The notes: generated by a model from the letters alone, not told the origin. A DNA stretch of 41,132 nt from Natronohydrobacter thiooxidans (GCF_001884735.1 NZ_MJAP01000036.1:1-41132); one strand, 5' to 3'; counted from the first letter of the stretch, positions 31,387 through 40,491 are shown. Numbers and translations are program-made.

Positions 31387-32370
31387 ATGACACTGATGAA
31401 GAGACGCCGTGCAATGATCGTTCCGGCAATTGCGCTTGTCCTTGCGACAAACGGAAGTGCCGTACTAGCGCAAGAGACATCCGACTTTCCGACAAGAGCC
31501 ATAACGATGATCGTGCCAGAACCTGCAGGCGGCGGCACCGACCGCGTGGCGCGTGTTGTGGCAGATCTGCTGAGCAATGAGATGGGCGTGACTTTGGTGG
31601 TAAAGAATAGCCCCGGCGGCTCTGGTGTGATCGGTCTGAACGAACTGATCTCATCAGAAGCAGATGGCTATACAATGGCCATCAGCAGCAACCGTGGCAT
31701 GATCACAGGCGTACTTCTCGGCGAGGGAATGCGATATGACGAAAGTTCTTTCGAGTATCTCGCGGGCGTCAATGTGACGGCTGACTTGATCCTCGCAGCA
31801 CCGGGTGCACCCTATGCCACGGCACAGGAATTGGCTGAGTACGCCGCGGAACGACCCGGTGAAGTTCTGATTGGCATTCCCGGCACCGGCCCCTTGGTAA
31901 CAGCAGTGCTGGCACAGAGAGCCATGGACGTTCAGCTGACACCGCTACGGTTTGATGGCGGTAACGGCACGCTGACTGCGGTGATGGGGGGTGCTTCTGA
32001 TACAGGCATTCTGACGGCAACCTTTGCGGATACGGCGAGTGACCAGAATTTGGCCATTCTTGGGGTGGCCAGCATGGAGCGACTCGAGAGCATTCCCGAT
32101 GTGCCAACCTTTATCGAGCAAGGCTATGAATTTGCAGACGAGATCACACGCATCTTTGTTTTGCCAGAAGGGGTCCCAGAAGAGGTTGTCGAAGCATATG
32201 CCGCCGCCTTCGATGCGATTGCAGCAGAAGCTCTGCCCAGCAGGTTGCGCGAGATCAACGAGATCCCGATGTATCGGGGGCGCGCTGAAATCGCGGCCTA
32301 TCTTGAAGAGAATTTCGCATTGCTGCGCGACGTAATCGAAACCAATCGCGAAGCTTTTGTGAGTCAGTGA
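31387..32370 (+). CDS. tctC: TTT transporter substrate-binding protein (TctC/Bug family), module B
   Basis: This 327-aa protein has a signal peptide (basic MKRRRAM, hydrophobic core, cleavage after SAVLAQ). The Bug fold includes ITMIVPEPAGGGTDRVARVVADLL and VKNSPGGSGVIGLNELISSEADGYTM. It delivers a carboxylated ligand to TctBA. The ATG at 31387 follows AGGGAGGGGACC. A hairpin separates it from tctA. Confidence 0.9.
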   Translation: MTLMKRRRAMIVPAIALVLATNGSAVLAQETSDFPTRAITMIVPEPAGGGTDRVARVVADLLSNEMGVTLVVKNSPGGSGVIGLNELISSEADGYTMAISSNRGMITGVLLGEGMRYDESSFEYLAGVNVTADLILAAPGAPYATAQELAEYAAERPGEVLIGIPGTGPLVTAVLAQRAMDVQLTPLRFDGGNGTLTAVMGGASDTGILTATFADTASDQNLAILGVASMERLESIPDVPTFIEQGYEFADEITRIFVLPEGVPEEVVEAYAAAFDAIAAEALPSRLREINEIPMYRGRAEIAAYLEENFALLRDVIETNREAFVSQ

Positions 32371-32395
32371 CGGCTGCATCATTTCTTTCAATCGG

Positions 32396-32421
32396 CGGGA
32401 CCCTCTGGGTCCCGTCTTATT
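32396..32421 (+). terminator. Hairpin between tctC and tctA of module B
   Basis: CGGGACC (32396-32402), loop CTCTG and GGTCCCG (32408-32414) form a 7-bp GC-rich stem followed by TCTTATT. It lies 25 nt after the tctC stop and 24 nt before tctA. It could act as partial terminator or mRNA stabiliser, giving extra binding protein, like the dctP-dctQM hairpin. Confidence 0.62.
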
Positions 32422-32437
32422 CTCCGAGGTTCTCCTG

Positions 32438-33934
32438 ATGGCTCTCTTCCTTGATGTCGCCGCACAGCTTCTCAGTTTTTCGACGTTGTTTTGGATTACA
32501 GTCGGCACCGTGATAGGCGTTATCCTAGGGGCGATACCGGGTCTAGGGGCCGCTATCGGAGTGGTATTGCTTTTGCCATTCACCTACAGCATGGATCCGG
32601 CGCAAGGGTTGCTCCTGCTGGGGGGTGTTTTCATGGGCGGTTCCTATGGTGGGGTCATTCCGGGCATCCTGCTGAATATTCCGGGGACGGCAACAGCGGT
32701 CATGAGTACCCTCGAAGGGCATCCCATGGCGAAACGAGGACAGGCGCGCGAGGCTTTGATCATCTCGGTTTTGGCGTCGGGGATCGGCGGAGTGATGGGT
32801 GTCCTCGCCATGATCTTCCTCACCCCGACGTTGGCGAGCGTCGCTCTCAGATTCGGGCCGCCAGAGTTGTTTCTTGTCGGTTTGCTGGGCCTTACCTTGG
32901 TCGGTACGCTGACCGGGGATAGCCTCTGGAAGGGTATTTTTGCGGCTTGCGTCGGAATTATGCTTTCTATGGTCGGTCAGGATATGGTGACAGGCGGCTA
33001 TCGCTTCACCTTCGGGATCGATTATTTAGGGGCCGGTCTGCACATCGTTCCGCTTATCGTGGGATTATTTGCCCTGTCGGAAATGATAGCCCAGTTCGCC
33101 CGCGCAGGTAGCAAGGAAGTGATTGTCGCCACGGCGTTAGAAAAAATCGGTGTGAGCACTGTCTGGCGCGACTTGAGGGCGCGTTGGTCGTTGATGGCGC
33201 GATCATCGGTGATCGGCGTGATCGCGGGGATCATTCCGGGAACCGGAGCGGCCATTGCCTCATTCATGTCCTATGGTGAGGCCAGACGGATCTCGAAATC
33301 TCCCGAAACCTTTGGGCAAGGTAACCCAGAGGCACTTACAGCGACGGAAACTTCCAACAACGCTGCTGTCGGCGGCGCGCTGATTCCACTTTTGGCGTTG
33401 GGCATTCCCGGCTCTGCCACGGCGTCGATCATCTACGCCGCAATGACGTTGCACGGCCTCGTGCCGGGCCCGCGCCTCTTTTCTCAAAATCCCGATCTTG
33501 CCTATGTATTCATGGTCGGCATGCTCTTTACCGTTCTGGTGATGTGCCTGATCGGCATTTTTGCTGTGCCATGGTTTTCATTGATAGCAAAGGTGCGCAT
33601 GACGCTGATCGTACCCGCGGTCTCTGTCTTCGCACTTATCGGGGCGTATAGTGCACGCAACAGCTTCTCGGATATGGTTATCGCGGTGATCTTCGGAGTT
33701 ATGGCGCTTTTCTTCCGCAAAGCAGGGATTCCTGTGGCCCCTGTAGTTTTGGGTTTTATCCTTGGTCCCGTGGTCGAGTCGAATTTTCGAAGGTCAATCG
33801 TCATCGCCGGTGCCCGCAATATAAATACCGTCGAGTTCATTCTATTTCGGCCTTTGGCTGCGGTGGTCATAGTGATCGTCGCACTGGTTTTGATCAGCAG
33901 TTTCCGTTCCACCCGAAACGCTGCAAAACAATAA
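32438..33934 (+). CDS. tctA: TTT transporter large permease (TctA family), module B
   Basis: This 498-aa polytopic protein has the TctA hallmark GGSYGGVIPGILLNIPGTATAVMSTLEGHPMAKRGQA (about residues 67-103) and the second repeat motif IPGTGAAIASFMSYGEARRIS with TETSNNAAVGGALIPLLALGIPGSATA. It is clearly a different subtype from the module A TctA, so the modules did not arise by a recent whole-module duplication. The sulfatase gene follows 4 nt after the stop. Confidence 0.93.
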   Translation: MALFLDVAAQLLSFSTLFWITVGTVIGVILGAIPGLGAAIGVVLLLPFTYSMDPAQGLLLLGGVFMGGSYGGVIPGILLNIPGTATAVMSTLEGHPMAKRGQAREALIISVLASGIGGVMGVLAMIFLTPTLASVALRFGPPELFLVGLLGLTLVGTLTGDSLWKGIFAACVGIMLSMVGQDMVTGGYRFTFGIDYLGAGLHIVPLIVGLFALSEMIAQFARAGSKEVIVATALEKIGVSTVWRDLRARWSLMARSSVIGVIAGIIPGTGAAIASFMSYGEARRISKSPETFGQGNPEALTATETSNNAAVGGALIPLLALGIPGSATASIIYAAMTLHGLVPGPRLFSQNPDLAYVFMVGMLFTVLVMCLIGIFAVPWFSLIAKVRMTLIVPAVSVFALIGAYSARNSFSDMVIAVIFGVMALFFRKAGIPVAPVVLGFILGPVVESNFRRSIVIAGARNINTVEFILFRPLAAVVIVIVALVLISSFRSTRNAAKQ

Positions 33935-33938
33935 ACGG

Positions 33939-35408
33939 ATGAACGAAATGTCACTTGAAGTCCGCCCGCACATCATCTTCATCCTGTCGGATCAGCACAA
34001 TCCTAATTTGATAGGCGCGGCCGGGCACCCCTATGTACGCACGCCGCACATTGACCAATTACTCGCCTCGGGCATCTCATTGGAAAACTGCTACTGTGCC
34101 TCGCCTCTTTGCGTGCCCAGCCGCGCATCTCTTCTGTCAGGGCGGCTACCGTCTCATACCGGTGTCTACAACAACCTACAGGCTCTTCGCAGCGACGAAC
34201 CGACTTTCGTTCACGCCCTTGCGGTAGCGGGTTATGAAACCACCCTCGTGGGACGGATGCATTTCAATGGACCTGATCAGCGGCACGGATACATGAATCG
34301 CCTTGTGGGCGACATTACGCCAAGTGCGCCAGGGCGAGGCCTGAGGGAACGGCAATACGGTGACCTTACTGGCACACCGGGGCAAAGCCGAATTGCTATT
34401 GAAAAATCCGGTGGAGGCAACTCCGCGGTGCTCCAGTTTGACCGCGCGGTGACGGACGCAGCGATTGCGCATCTGGCTGACCGCAAGACGAGTGATCCCA
34501 TATTCATGACAGTGGGCTACTATGGCCCGCATTGTCCTTTCGTCGCTCCGCCCGACTTTTTCCGGCACTATTTCAACGCTCTCCCAATTCCGGAAATGTC
34601 TTCAGAGACCGAGAAAGCCGGGCGTCATCCTGCGATACGTCAGTGGATTGCGAACCGAGGGGTTGAGAATGTAACTGCTGCAGAGTTGCACCGCGTTCGC
34701 GCCGCATATTGCGGCATGGTAGAATACCTTGACGGACTGATAGGCGAAGTCCTCGGTGCAGCCGAACGGTATCTCGGGACGGAGAACGTGCTAATCGTCT
34801 ATACCTCCGACCACGGAGAAAGCCTCGGTGCGCATGGGCTTTTCTGGAAGTCTAATTTCTATGAAGAATCGGCGCGCGTGCCACTGGTGTTCTCTTGGCC
34901 GGGGACGATTCCGGCGGGCAGGACAACAGATGCATTAACCTCACTTCTTGATGTCGCACCAACTTTTCTCTCTCTCGCCGGTGCCACATCGCTACCCCAA
35001 GTGGACGGGGTTGACCTTTCGTTAGGTCTGCGGCGCGGTGCGCTTGTAGACGATGGCCGCGTCGTAATCTCAGAACTCGCAGACATCAAAGGGGATTCAC
35101 CCTCCGCAATGATCCGACAGGGGCGCTGGAAGCTCGTGAAGCATCACGGGTACGAGAATGTCCAACTGTTCGATCTCGAAAATGACGCTGCTGAAACAGA
35201 CGATCTTGGCTGTGCCCCGGAGCTTGCGCCAGTCAGGGATGGTCTTCTTTCGATCCTCGGGCAATATTGGGATGGGGATCGTGCGCAGAAGTCGTCGCAC
35301 CTTGCGCAGATGAATGGCGCTGTGTTGCGCGATTTCGCACGCAAGACAGATTTGGCAGGTTGCGATGAATGGTATGGCGATCAAGCTGGCAATTTCATCA
35401 CAGTGTGA
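33939..35408 (+). CDS. Sulfatase, choline-sulfatase-like pattern, Cys type
   Basis: This 489-aa sulfatase begins PHIIFILSDQHNPNLIGAAG after a short leader. The active-site motif is ASPLCVPSRASLLSGRLPSHTGVYNN (Cys near residue 58, a CxPSR formylglycine site), a layout seen in choline-sulfatase and related enzymes. TSDHGESLGAHGLFWKSNFYEESARVPL holds the metal and sulfate-contacting residues. No signal peptide is seen, so it probably desulfates an imported substrate. It is last in the lysR-tctBCA-sulfatase module and convergent with the uronate operon. Substrate identity is unknown. Confidence 0.9.
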   Translation: MNEMSLEVRPHIIFILSDQHNPNLIGAAGHPYVRTPHIDQLLASGISLENCYCASPLCVPSRASLLSGRLPSHTGVYNNLQALRSDEPTFVHALAVAGYETTLVGRMHFNGPDQRHGYMNRLVGDITPSAPGRGLRERQYGDLTGTPGQSRIAIEKSGGGNSAVLQFDRAVTDAAIAHLADRKTSDPIFMTVGYYGPHCPFVAPPDFFRHYFNALPIPEMSSETEKAGRHPAIRQWIANRGVENVTAAELHRVRAAYCGMVEYLDGLIGEVLGAAERYLGTENVLIVYTSDHGESLGAHGLFWKSNFYEESARVPLVFSWPGTIPAGRTTDALTSLLDVAPTFLSLAGATSLPQVDGVDLSLGLRRGALVDDGRVVISELADIKGDSPSAMIRQGRWKLVKHHGYENVQLFDLENDAAETDDLGCAPELAPVRDGLLSILGQYWDGDRAQKSSHLAQMNGAVLRDFARKTDLAGCDEWYGDQAGNFITV

Positions 35409-35438
35409 GTTGGTCGGTCGCTCGATGGGTTGGCCCGA

Positions 35439-36380
35439 TCAGATCAGAGCGCGCGTGTTCGCCTCAGCCCAACAACGACGCAAGGCGTCGGGTTTTGCCA
35501 AAGCGCCATAGCCTTCGATCACCTCAGCCGCCAGTTTGATGGCTATCCGTGCAGCGATCTCGACCGGATGACCTATCAGACGTGCGGCGAGGTAAGCGCC
35601 GTTGAATCCGCCCCCTGCGCCTGTGGTGTCGAGCGGGATGATATTGCGCAGACCGGGTATAACTTTTTGCACGCCCTCCGCAACGATCAAGACACCGTCC
35701 GCACCCAGTTTTAACGCGACTTCTGAAACGCCCAGAGACCTGAGACGTCTGCACGCCTCCTCGGGACTTGCGTCGCCGAACAACACTCTCTCATCCGGCC
35801 AGCTTGGCAAAGCAATATCGCTGATCTCGAGCAACTCGGTCATAGCTTTCCGGGCGTCGTGCGCATCAGGCCAAAACGCAGGGCGCCGATTTGTGTCGAA
35901 CGCAACCTTTGCGCCCTCGGTTCTGGCGCGCGTCAACGCGTCGTGCAAGTTTCGCCGCGCTTCTTCTGTCAGGATTGCCAAGGTAATCCCTGAAACACGG
36001 ATGAGATCACGACCTGTTAGGCTCTGACGCAGCGCAGCCCGATCATCCGCCAACCGTCGTGCAGCGCTGTCTGACCGCCAGTAGGAAAACGACCGTTCGC
36101 CCAAGCTATCCCATGTGATCGCATACAGCCCCGGATATTCCCCCTTTAAGCGTGGTCTGGTCGCAATACCGATCCTTTGAGACGCCACGAAATTGAGCTG
36201 CCGCTCGGAAAATGGATCGTCCCCGAAGGCGGTAATGAAATCTGCCTAGGAATCAGGCGGGAGAACTGCGCGCAGCATCCATAACGTATTGAACGTGTCA
36301 CCTGCATGGTTCAAATGCCACCCCGTTCCGCGGGTTTGTGGCTCGTGCATGCACTCGCCGACGGCTACGACTCGGATCAT
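35439..36380 (-). pseudogene. kdgK: 2-dehydro-3-deoxygluconokinase (KdgK), disrupted
   Basis: The gene starts at ATG 36380 (SD GAGGTGA), overlapping the uxuB stop by ATGA, and would encode 313 aa of the PfkB family: VVAVGECMHE, NHAGDTFNTLWMLRAVLPPDS, then TAG at 36248-36246, then ADFITAFGDDPFSERQLNFVAS to the end. Downstream, GERSFSYWRSDSAARRL is typical KdgK. The second PfkB signature reads DTTGAGGGFNGAYLA, where the family has GAGD-S/F, so the catalytic-base Asp is Gly. An internal GTG at 36188 could yield only a 249-aa fragment. It would normally phosphorylate 2-keto-3-deoxygluconate. Two independent lesions argue for loss of function. Confidence 0.86.
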
Positions 36381-37759
36381 TTCTCACCTCGGCACAGGAA
36401 CGCTACATGCTCGGCAACCTGCCGATTCCAAACCGGATCCTCTCGGAGAGGCGAAGGAACGAGTCCCGGTAAACCCATCAAGGCCGTTGTCACAGCGCCC
36501 GGAGCGCGTGGAATGCCGACGAGACACGCACGAATGTCTTCGGCCCGTGGATCGTGCAGGGGGTCATGTTGCACGGCATGCCAGATCCAGCCCGCCATGA
36601 CCCGGGCGAAACTGTCAGTATCACCACCGCGCTTCAACAATTCTGTCGCAGGGGCAAAAATGCGGGGGGGCAGCTTTTGCGTTCCGTCCATCGCAATCTG
36701 CTCTAGACGATGTGCAATGGCTTGGTTGCGAAACCGTTCCAACAGAGCAGCCGCATAGGCTGAAATATCGACCCCCGGCACGGGTTCCAAAGTTTCCGCT
36801 GCCGCTGAAAGATGGATTTGCGCAGCGCGGCTGATCGCGGGATCAGCTATCGCATCGCGCACATACTCGTGTCCCGCAGCCAAGCCCAGCCACGCGATGA
36901 GTGAATGCGTCCCGTTGAGCATCCGCAACTTCATCGCCTCATATGGCGCGACGTTCTCAACGAAGAGTGCTCCTGCGCGGTCCCAGTCCGGGCGACCTTG
37001 CGCGAAACGATCCTCAATCACCCATTGCCGAAACGGTTCTGTCTCTACGGCCAGCAGATCTTCGGCACCGGTCAAACGTCGTGCATCGTCCAATGTGTCT
37101 TTGGTGGTGGCTGGGGTAATACGGTCTACCATAGTATTGGGAAAGGGTACTTCTGTCGCGATCCATTCGGCCAATTCTGGATCGCGCATGGCGGCGAAAT
37201 CCAGAACCAAACGGCGCAGAAGAGCGCCGTTACCCGAAAGGTTGTCGCAACTGAGCGGCGTGAACGGAAGACGACCCGAATCGCGACGCGCCGCCAGCCC
37301 GGCGGCTATGAGTCCCACCGCGCTGCGTGGGGGCGTATCGCCAGACAGATCGGCAACGATGGCGGGATCGCTAAAATTCAGACCGCCAGTCATAGAATCA
37401 AGCCCGTAGGCTTTTTCGGTTATCGTAAGCGTCACGATGCGCAGATCAGGCGCGTTCATACGCGCCAAGATATCTTCCGTTGCGACCCCGCCCAAGACTG
37501 AACCCAAGACTTTCGCGGTCGTGTCGGTTCCGTCACGGACCAAGAGCGAAAAGCATCCATCCTGAGCAGAAAATTGGCGTGCGGTCTCGCTGTTGCGCAA
37601 CCCCGCAGCCTCAATGCCCCAATCGCCGCCGGTCGCTTGAATAGCTTGTTCTGTATAATCGGCCAGATGGGCACGGAAAAAGGCACCTGGCCCAAGATGG
37701 AGTATACCAGCGCGGGGGCGGTTTGGGTTTCGCACCAGTTCTGAAAGAGGATGTTTCAC
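36377..37759 (-). CDS. uxuB: Fructuronate reductase (mannitol dehydrogenase family)
   Basis: This 460-aa polyol-specific long-chain dehydrogenase interconverts D-fructuronate and D-mannonate with NAD(H). The Rossmann domain starts AGILHLGPGAFFRAHLADYTEQAI. The catalytic segment KLRMLNGTHSLIAWLG (about residues 277-292) holds the conserved Lys, Asn and His. VPFPNTMVDRITP is also typical. Start and stop both overlap neighbours by ATGA (uxaC at 37756-37759, kdgK at 36377-36380), so the four genes form one coupled operon. Confidence 0.93.
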   Translation of the reverse strand: MKHPLSELVRNPNRPRAGILHLGPGAFFRAHLADYTEQAIQATGGDWGIEAAGLRNSETARQFSAQDGCFSLLVRDGTDTTAKVLGSVLGGVATEDILARMNAPDLRIVTLTITEKAYGLDSMTGGLNFSDPAIVADLSGDTPPRSAVGLIAAGLAARRDSGRLPFTPLSCDNLSGNGALLRRLVLDFAAMRDPELAEWIATEVPFPNTMVDRITPATTKDTLDDARRLTGAEDLLAVETEPFRQWVIEDRFAQGRPDWDRAGALFVENVAPYEAMKLRMLNGTHSLIAWLGLAAGHEYVRDAIADPAISRAAQIHLSAAAETLEPVPGVDISAYAAALLERFRNQAIAHRLEQIAMDGTQKLPPRIFAPATELLKRGGDTDSFARVMAGWIWHAVQHDPLHDPRAEDIRACLVGIPRAPGAVTTALMGLPGLVPSPLREDPVWNRQVAEHVAFLCRGEK

Positions 37760-39171
37760 AGCAAATAAGACCTTTTAGCAGCATTCCCAGAAAGATCTGC
37801 TGCGAGATGTGCAGCCATTTCCTGATCCAAGCGGTGTTCGGCAACAAGGCGCGCAAGAAAGCTGGCCACACCGCGGCGCCATACATCGTGGCGCGCTGGA
37901 ATCGACAAGAGCGCGCGGGTATCGTCATTGAACCCGGCAAGATTGGCGAAACCAGCTGTCTCTACGACCTGTTCCAGAAAACGGCGTATTCCTTCGCTAC
38001 TGTCATGGAACCACCACGGCGGACCCAGCATCAGACAGGGCCAATACCCCGCCATAGGCGCCAGTTCTCGCGCATAGGCGCTTTCATCCAGCGTAAAGAC
38101 AATCATCCGCAACCCTGCCGCATGTCCATACCGGTTTAGCAGCGAGTCCAGTCCACCGATCCAATCAGTCCGACTTGGAATATCGGCACCCATATTCGGG
38201 CCCCGCGTGGCCAGCATGTGTCGATCGGTGTTGCGCTGCGATCCGGCGTGCAGTTGCATAACCATCCCGTCTTCGACCGAGAGGCCCGCCATTTCCGTCA
38301 ACATCTGAGCGCGGAACAGCTCGGCCTCATGCGGGGTCAAGGTGCCTGCGCGGGCACCCGTCAGCAGACGCTGGCATTCCGCCAGCGGCAAGTCGGCGGT
38401 CAGCGCAGAGGGGGCGCCATGGTCCGTTGCGGTGGCTCCCAAGGCGCGGAATGCTGCGCGGCGGCAGCGATGCGCCTCGATCATTCCGGACCAATCAGCG
38501 GTATCGCTCCCGGTCAGCGCGCCAAGACGGTCTAGGGCAACAGCGAAGCCCGGCGCTTCGGGGTCGATCACTGCATCTGGGCGATAGGTTGGCCGCACGC
38601 GCCCCTGCCAGCCTTGTTCGCCAAGCTGTGCGTGGTGTTCGAGCGTGTCCAGTGCGCTGTCCGTGGTCGCGATGACCTCGACCCCCATACGGTCCATCAA
38701 TGCCCTGGGCCGAGCGGCAGGTTCGGCCAGAACCGTGCTGATATGATCGAACAATGCATCGGCATTGTGCGCAGTCAGCCGCTCTGGGCATCCCAAGACC
38801 GCCCCCATTGCGTGATCAAGCCACAGCGACGAAGGCGTGCCCGCAAAAAGATGGTAGTGCTCGGCAAAGCAGCGCCAAGCCGCGCGCGGATCAGCGACCG
38901 TCACGTCATCCAGCCGCGCAACGCCAAGTGCATCATAGGGAACCCCGCGGCTGTGCAACATCCTGAGCAAGTAGTGGTCAGGTGTGACCAACAGGCTGGC
39001 TGCATCTGTGAAAGCCGCATTCGTGGCGAACCATGCCGGATCGGTATGACCATGCGGGCTGATGATCGGCAGTTCGCGCACATCTTCATAAAGTGTGCGC
39101 GCAATCCGGCGCAGGCTCGGATCGGCAGGCAGCAACCGGTCAGGATGCAGGAAACCGTCGACCACACTCAT
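37756..39171 (-). CDS. uxaC: Glucuronate isomerase
   Basis: This 471-aa amidohydrolase-fold isomerase converts D-glucuronate to D-fructuronate (or galacturonate to tagaturonate). LPIISPHGHTDPAWFATNAAFTDAASLLVTPDHYLLRMLHSRGVPYDALGV holds the metal-binding His-x-His. LQLHAGSQRNTDRHM (written MQLHAGSQRNTD here) and ATTDSALDTLEHH are further UxaC segments. The length is that of the usual enzyme. It is linked to uxuA and uxuB by 4-nt overlaps. It is the entry step for uronates released from glycans or glycosides. Confidence 0.93.
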   Translation of the reverse strand: MSVVDGFLHPDRLLPADPSLRRIARTLYEDVRELPIISPHGHTDPAWFATNAAFTDAASLLVTPDHYLLRMLHSRGVPYDALGVARLDDVTVADPRAAWRCFAEHYHLFAGTPSSLWLDHAMGAVLGCPERLTAHNADALFDHISTVLAEPAARPRALMDRMGVEVIATTDSALDTLEHHAQLGEQGWQGRVRPTYRPDAVIDPEAPGFAVALDRLGALTGSDTADWSGMIEAHRCRRAAFRALGATATDHGAPSALTADLPLAECQRLLTGARAGTLTPHEAELFRAQMLTEMAGLSVEDGMVMQLHAGSQRNTDRHMLATRGPNMGADIPSRTDWIGGLDSLLNRYGHAAGLRMIVFTLDESAYARELAPMAGYWPCLMLGPPWWFHDSSEGIRRFLEQVVETAGFANLAGFNDDTRALLSIPARHDVWRRGVASFLARLVAEHRLDQEMAAHLAADLSGNAAKRSYLL

Positions 39172-40370
39172 GCGAAGGCCCCCGTGACACGCAATGCGCG
39201 CTCCACGCCCCGCAACTCTGCCAGTCCGCGCAGGCGCCCCACTAGCGGATAGCCGGGCTGCCCACCACGGCGCAAGTCGTCCACGATCTCTTGCCCATGG
39301 TCGGGTCGCATCGGGATATCGCAGTCTGTGCGGCCTTCGGTGCGACGACGGGCCTCTTCGCGCAGGATAGCTGCGATAAGGGCAACCATGTCAGTCTCGC
39401 CTTCCAGGTGTTCATCCTCGAAGAACGAACCGTCTTTTTCGCGACGCACGTTCCGTAAATGGAGGAAATGAACCTTTGGGCCGAAACGCTCCATCATGGC
39501 CGGCAGGTCGTTATCTGCCCGCGCGCCCAGCGAGCCGGAGCAAAGCGTCATTCCATTGGCTGGGCTGTCGACGGCCCCTAAAACGGCTTCGTAATCAGCG
39601 GCAGTCGACATAACGCGCGGCAGACCAAGCAGAGGAAAGGGGGGATCATCGGGATGACAGCACAGACGCAAGCCAAGCCGCTCTGCCAATGGCACAACTT
39701 CAGACAGGAAGTCGATGAAGTAGCCACGGAACTGATCCGGGCTGATCGCGCCATACTCCGCGAGATGATCACGCACTGCGCCCAGATCCATGGCCTGCGT
39801 CGAGCCCGGCAAACCCTTGGTGATCGCATCAGCGAGACATCTCCGGTCTGACTCATCCATCGCTGTCAATCGTTCTGCCGCAGCATTCACAACGGCAGGC
39901 GCGAAATCCTCTGTCGCGCCGGGGCGCTGGAGCAGATGTATGTCAAAGGTCGCGAAATCAACCATATCAAAGCGCATTGCGCGCGCCCCGGTGGATCGAC
40001 GCCACCGCAAATCCGTGCGTGTCCAATCCAAAACTGGCATGAAATTGTAGCAGATAACCTGTATTCCGGCAGCGGCCAGATTCTCCATAGAGGCTTTGTA
40101 GGTATCAATATGGGTGCGCCACTGACCCTTTTGTTTCTTGATATCCTCGCTGACCGGCAAGCTTTCAACGACTTCCCAAGAAAGCCCAGAGGGCATGCCA
40201 TCCGAGGCAAGCGCTACGTCGCGCTGGCGTTGAGCGATTGCGGCGCGGGTCCAGACTTCGCCATTGGGCACGTGATGCAACGCGGAAACGACAGCTTGCG
40301 CGCCGGCCTGAGCAATATCTTCTGGGTGAATAGGGTCTCGGGGTCCGAACCAACGCCAAGTGTGCTTCAT
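39168..40370 (-). CDS. uxuA: Mannonate dehydratase
   Basis: This 400-aa enzyme dehydrates D-mannonate to 2-keto-3-deoxygluconate. Family segments include MKHTWRWFGPRDPIHPEDIAQAGAQAVVSALHHVPNGEVW at the start, ICYNFMPVLDWTRTDLRW (about residues 106-123) and LCCHPDDPPFPLLGLPRV (about 239-256), which holds metal-binding residues. GSLGARADNDLP and FLHLRNVRREKDGSF follow. It is the first gene of the uronate operon, with AAGGAAGAAG before the ATG at 40370. A CATACCGGTATG palindrome lies about 110 nt upstream. Confidence 0.94.
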   Translation of the reverse strand: MKHTWRWFGPRDPIHPEDIAQAGAQAVVSALHHVPNGEVWTRAAIAQRQRDVALASDGMPSGLSWEVVESLPVSEDIKKQKGQWRTHIDTYKASMENLAAAGIQVICYNFMPVLDWTRTDLRWRRSTGARAMRFDMVDFATFDIHLLQRPGATEDFAPAVVNAAAERLTAMDESDRRCLADAITKGLPGSTQAMDLGAVRDHLAEYGAISPDQFRGYFIDFLSEVVPLAERLGLRLCCHPDDPPFPLLGLPRVMSTAADYEAVLGAVDSPANGMTLCSGSLGARADNDLPAMMERFGPKVHFLHLRNVRREKDGSFFEDEHLEGETDMVALIAAILREEARRRTEGRTDCDIPMRPDHGQEIVDDLRRGGQPGYPLVGRLRGLAELRGVERALRVTGAFA

Positions 40371-40479
40371 CTTCTTCCTTTGTCAGTCGTATTCTGCACG
40401 TTCATCTGGCTGCCGCGGCAAATGCCCAGCATTTTGGTCTGAGCTTCAAAGCTATCTGAATTAGTGCGCCAGCCACCAC

Positions 40480-40491
40480 CATACCGGTATG
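40480..40491. promoter_or_regulatory. CATACCGGTATG palindrome upstream of uxuA
   Basis: This 12-bp perfect palindrome lies 110 nt upstream of the uxuA start. Size and style would suit a GntR- or LacI-family operator controlling the uronate operon, but no such regulator is encoded in the window. The site could equally belong to the neighbouring IS remnant. Confidence 0.4.
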
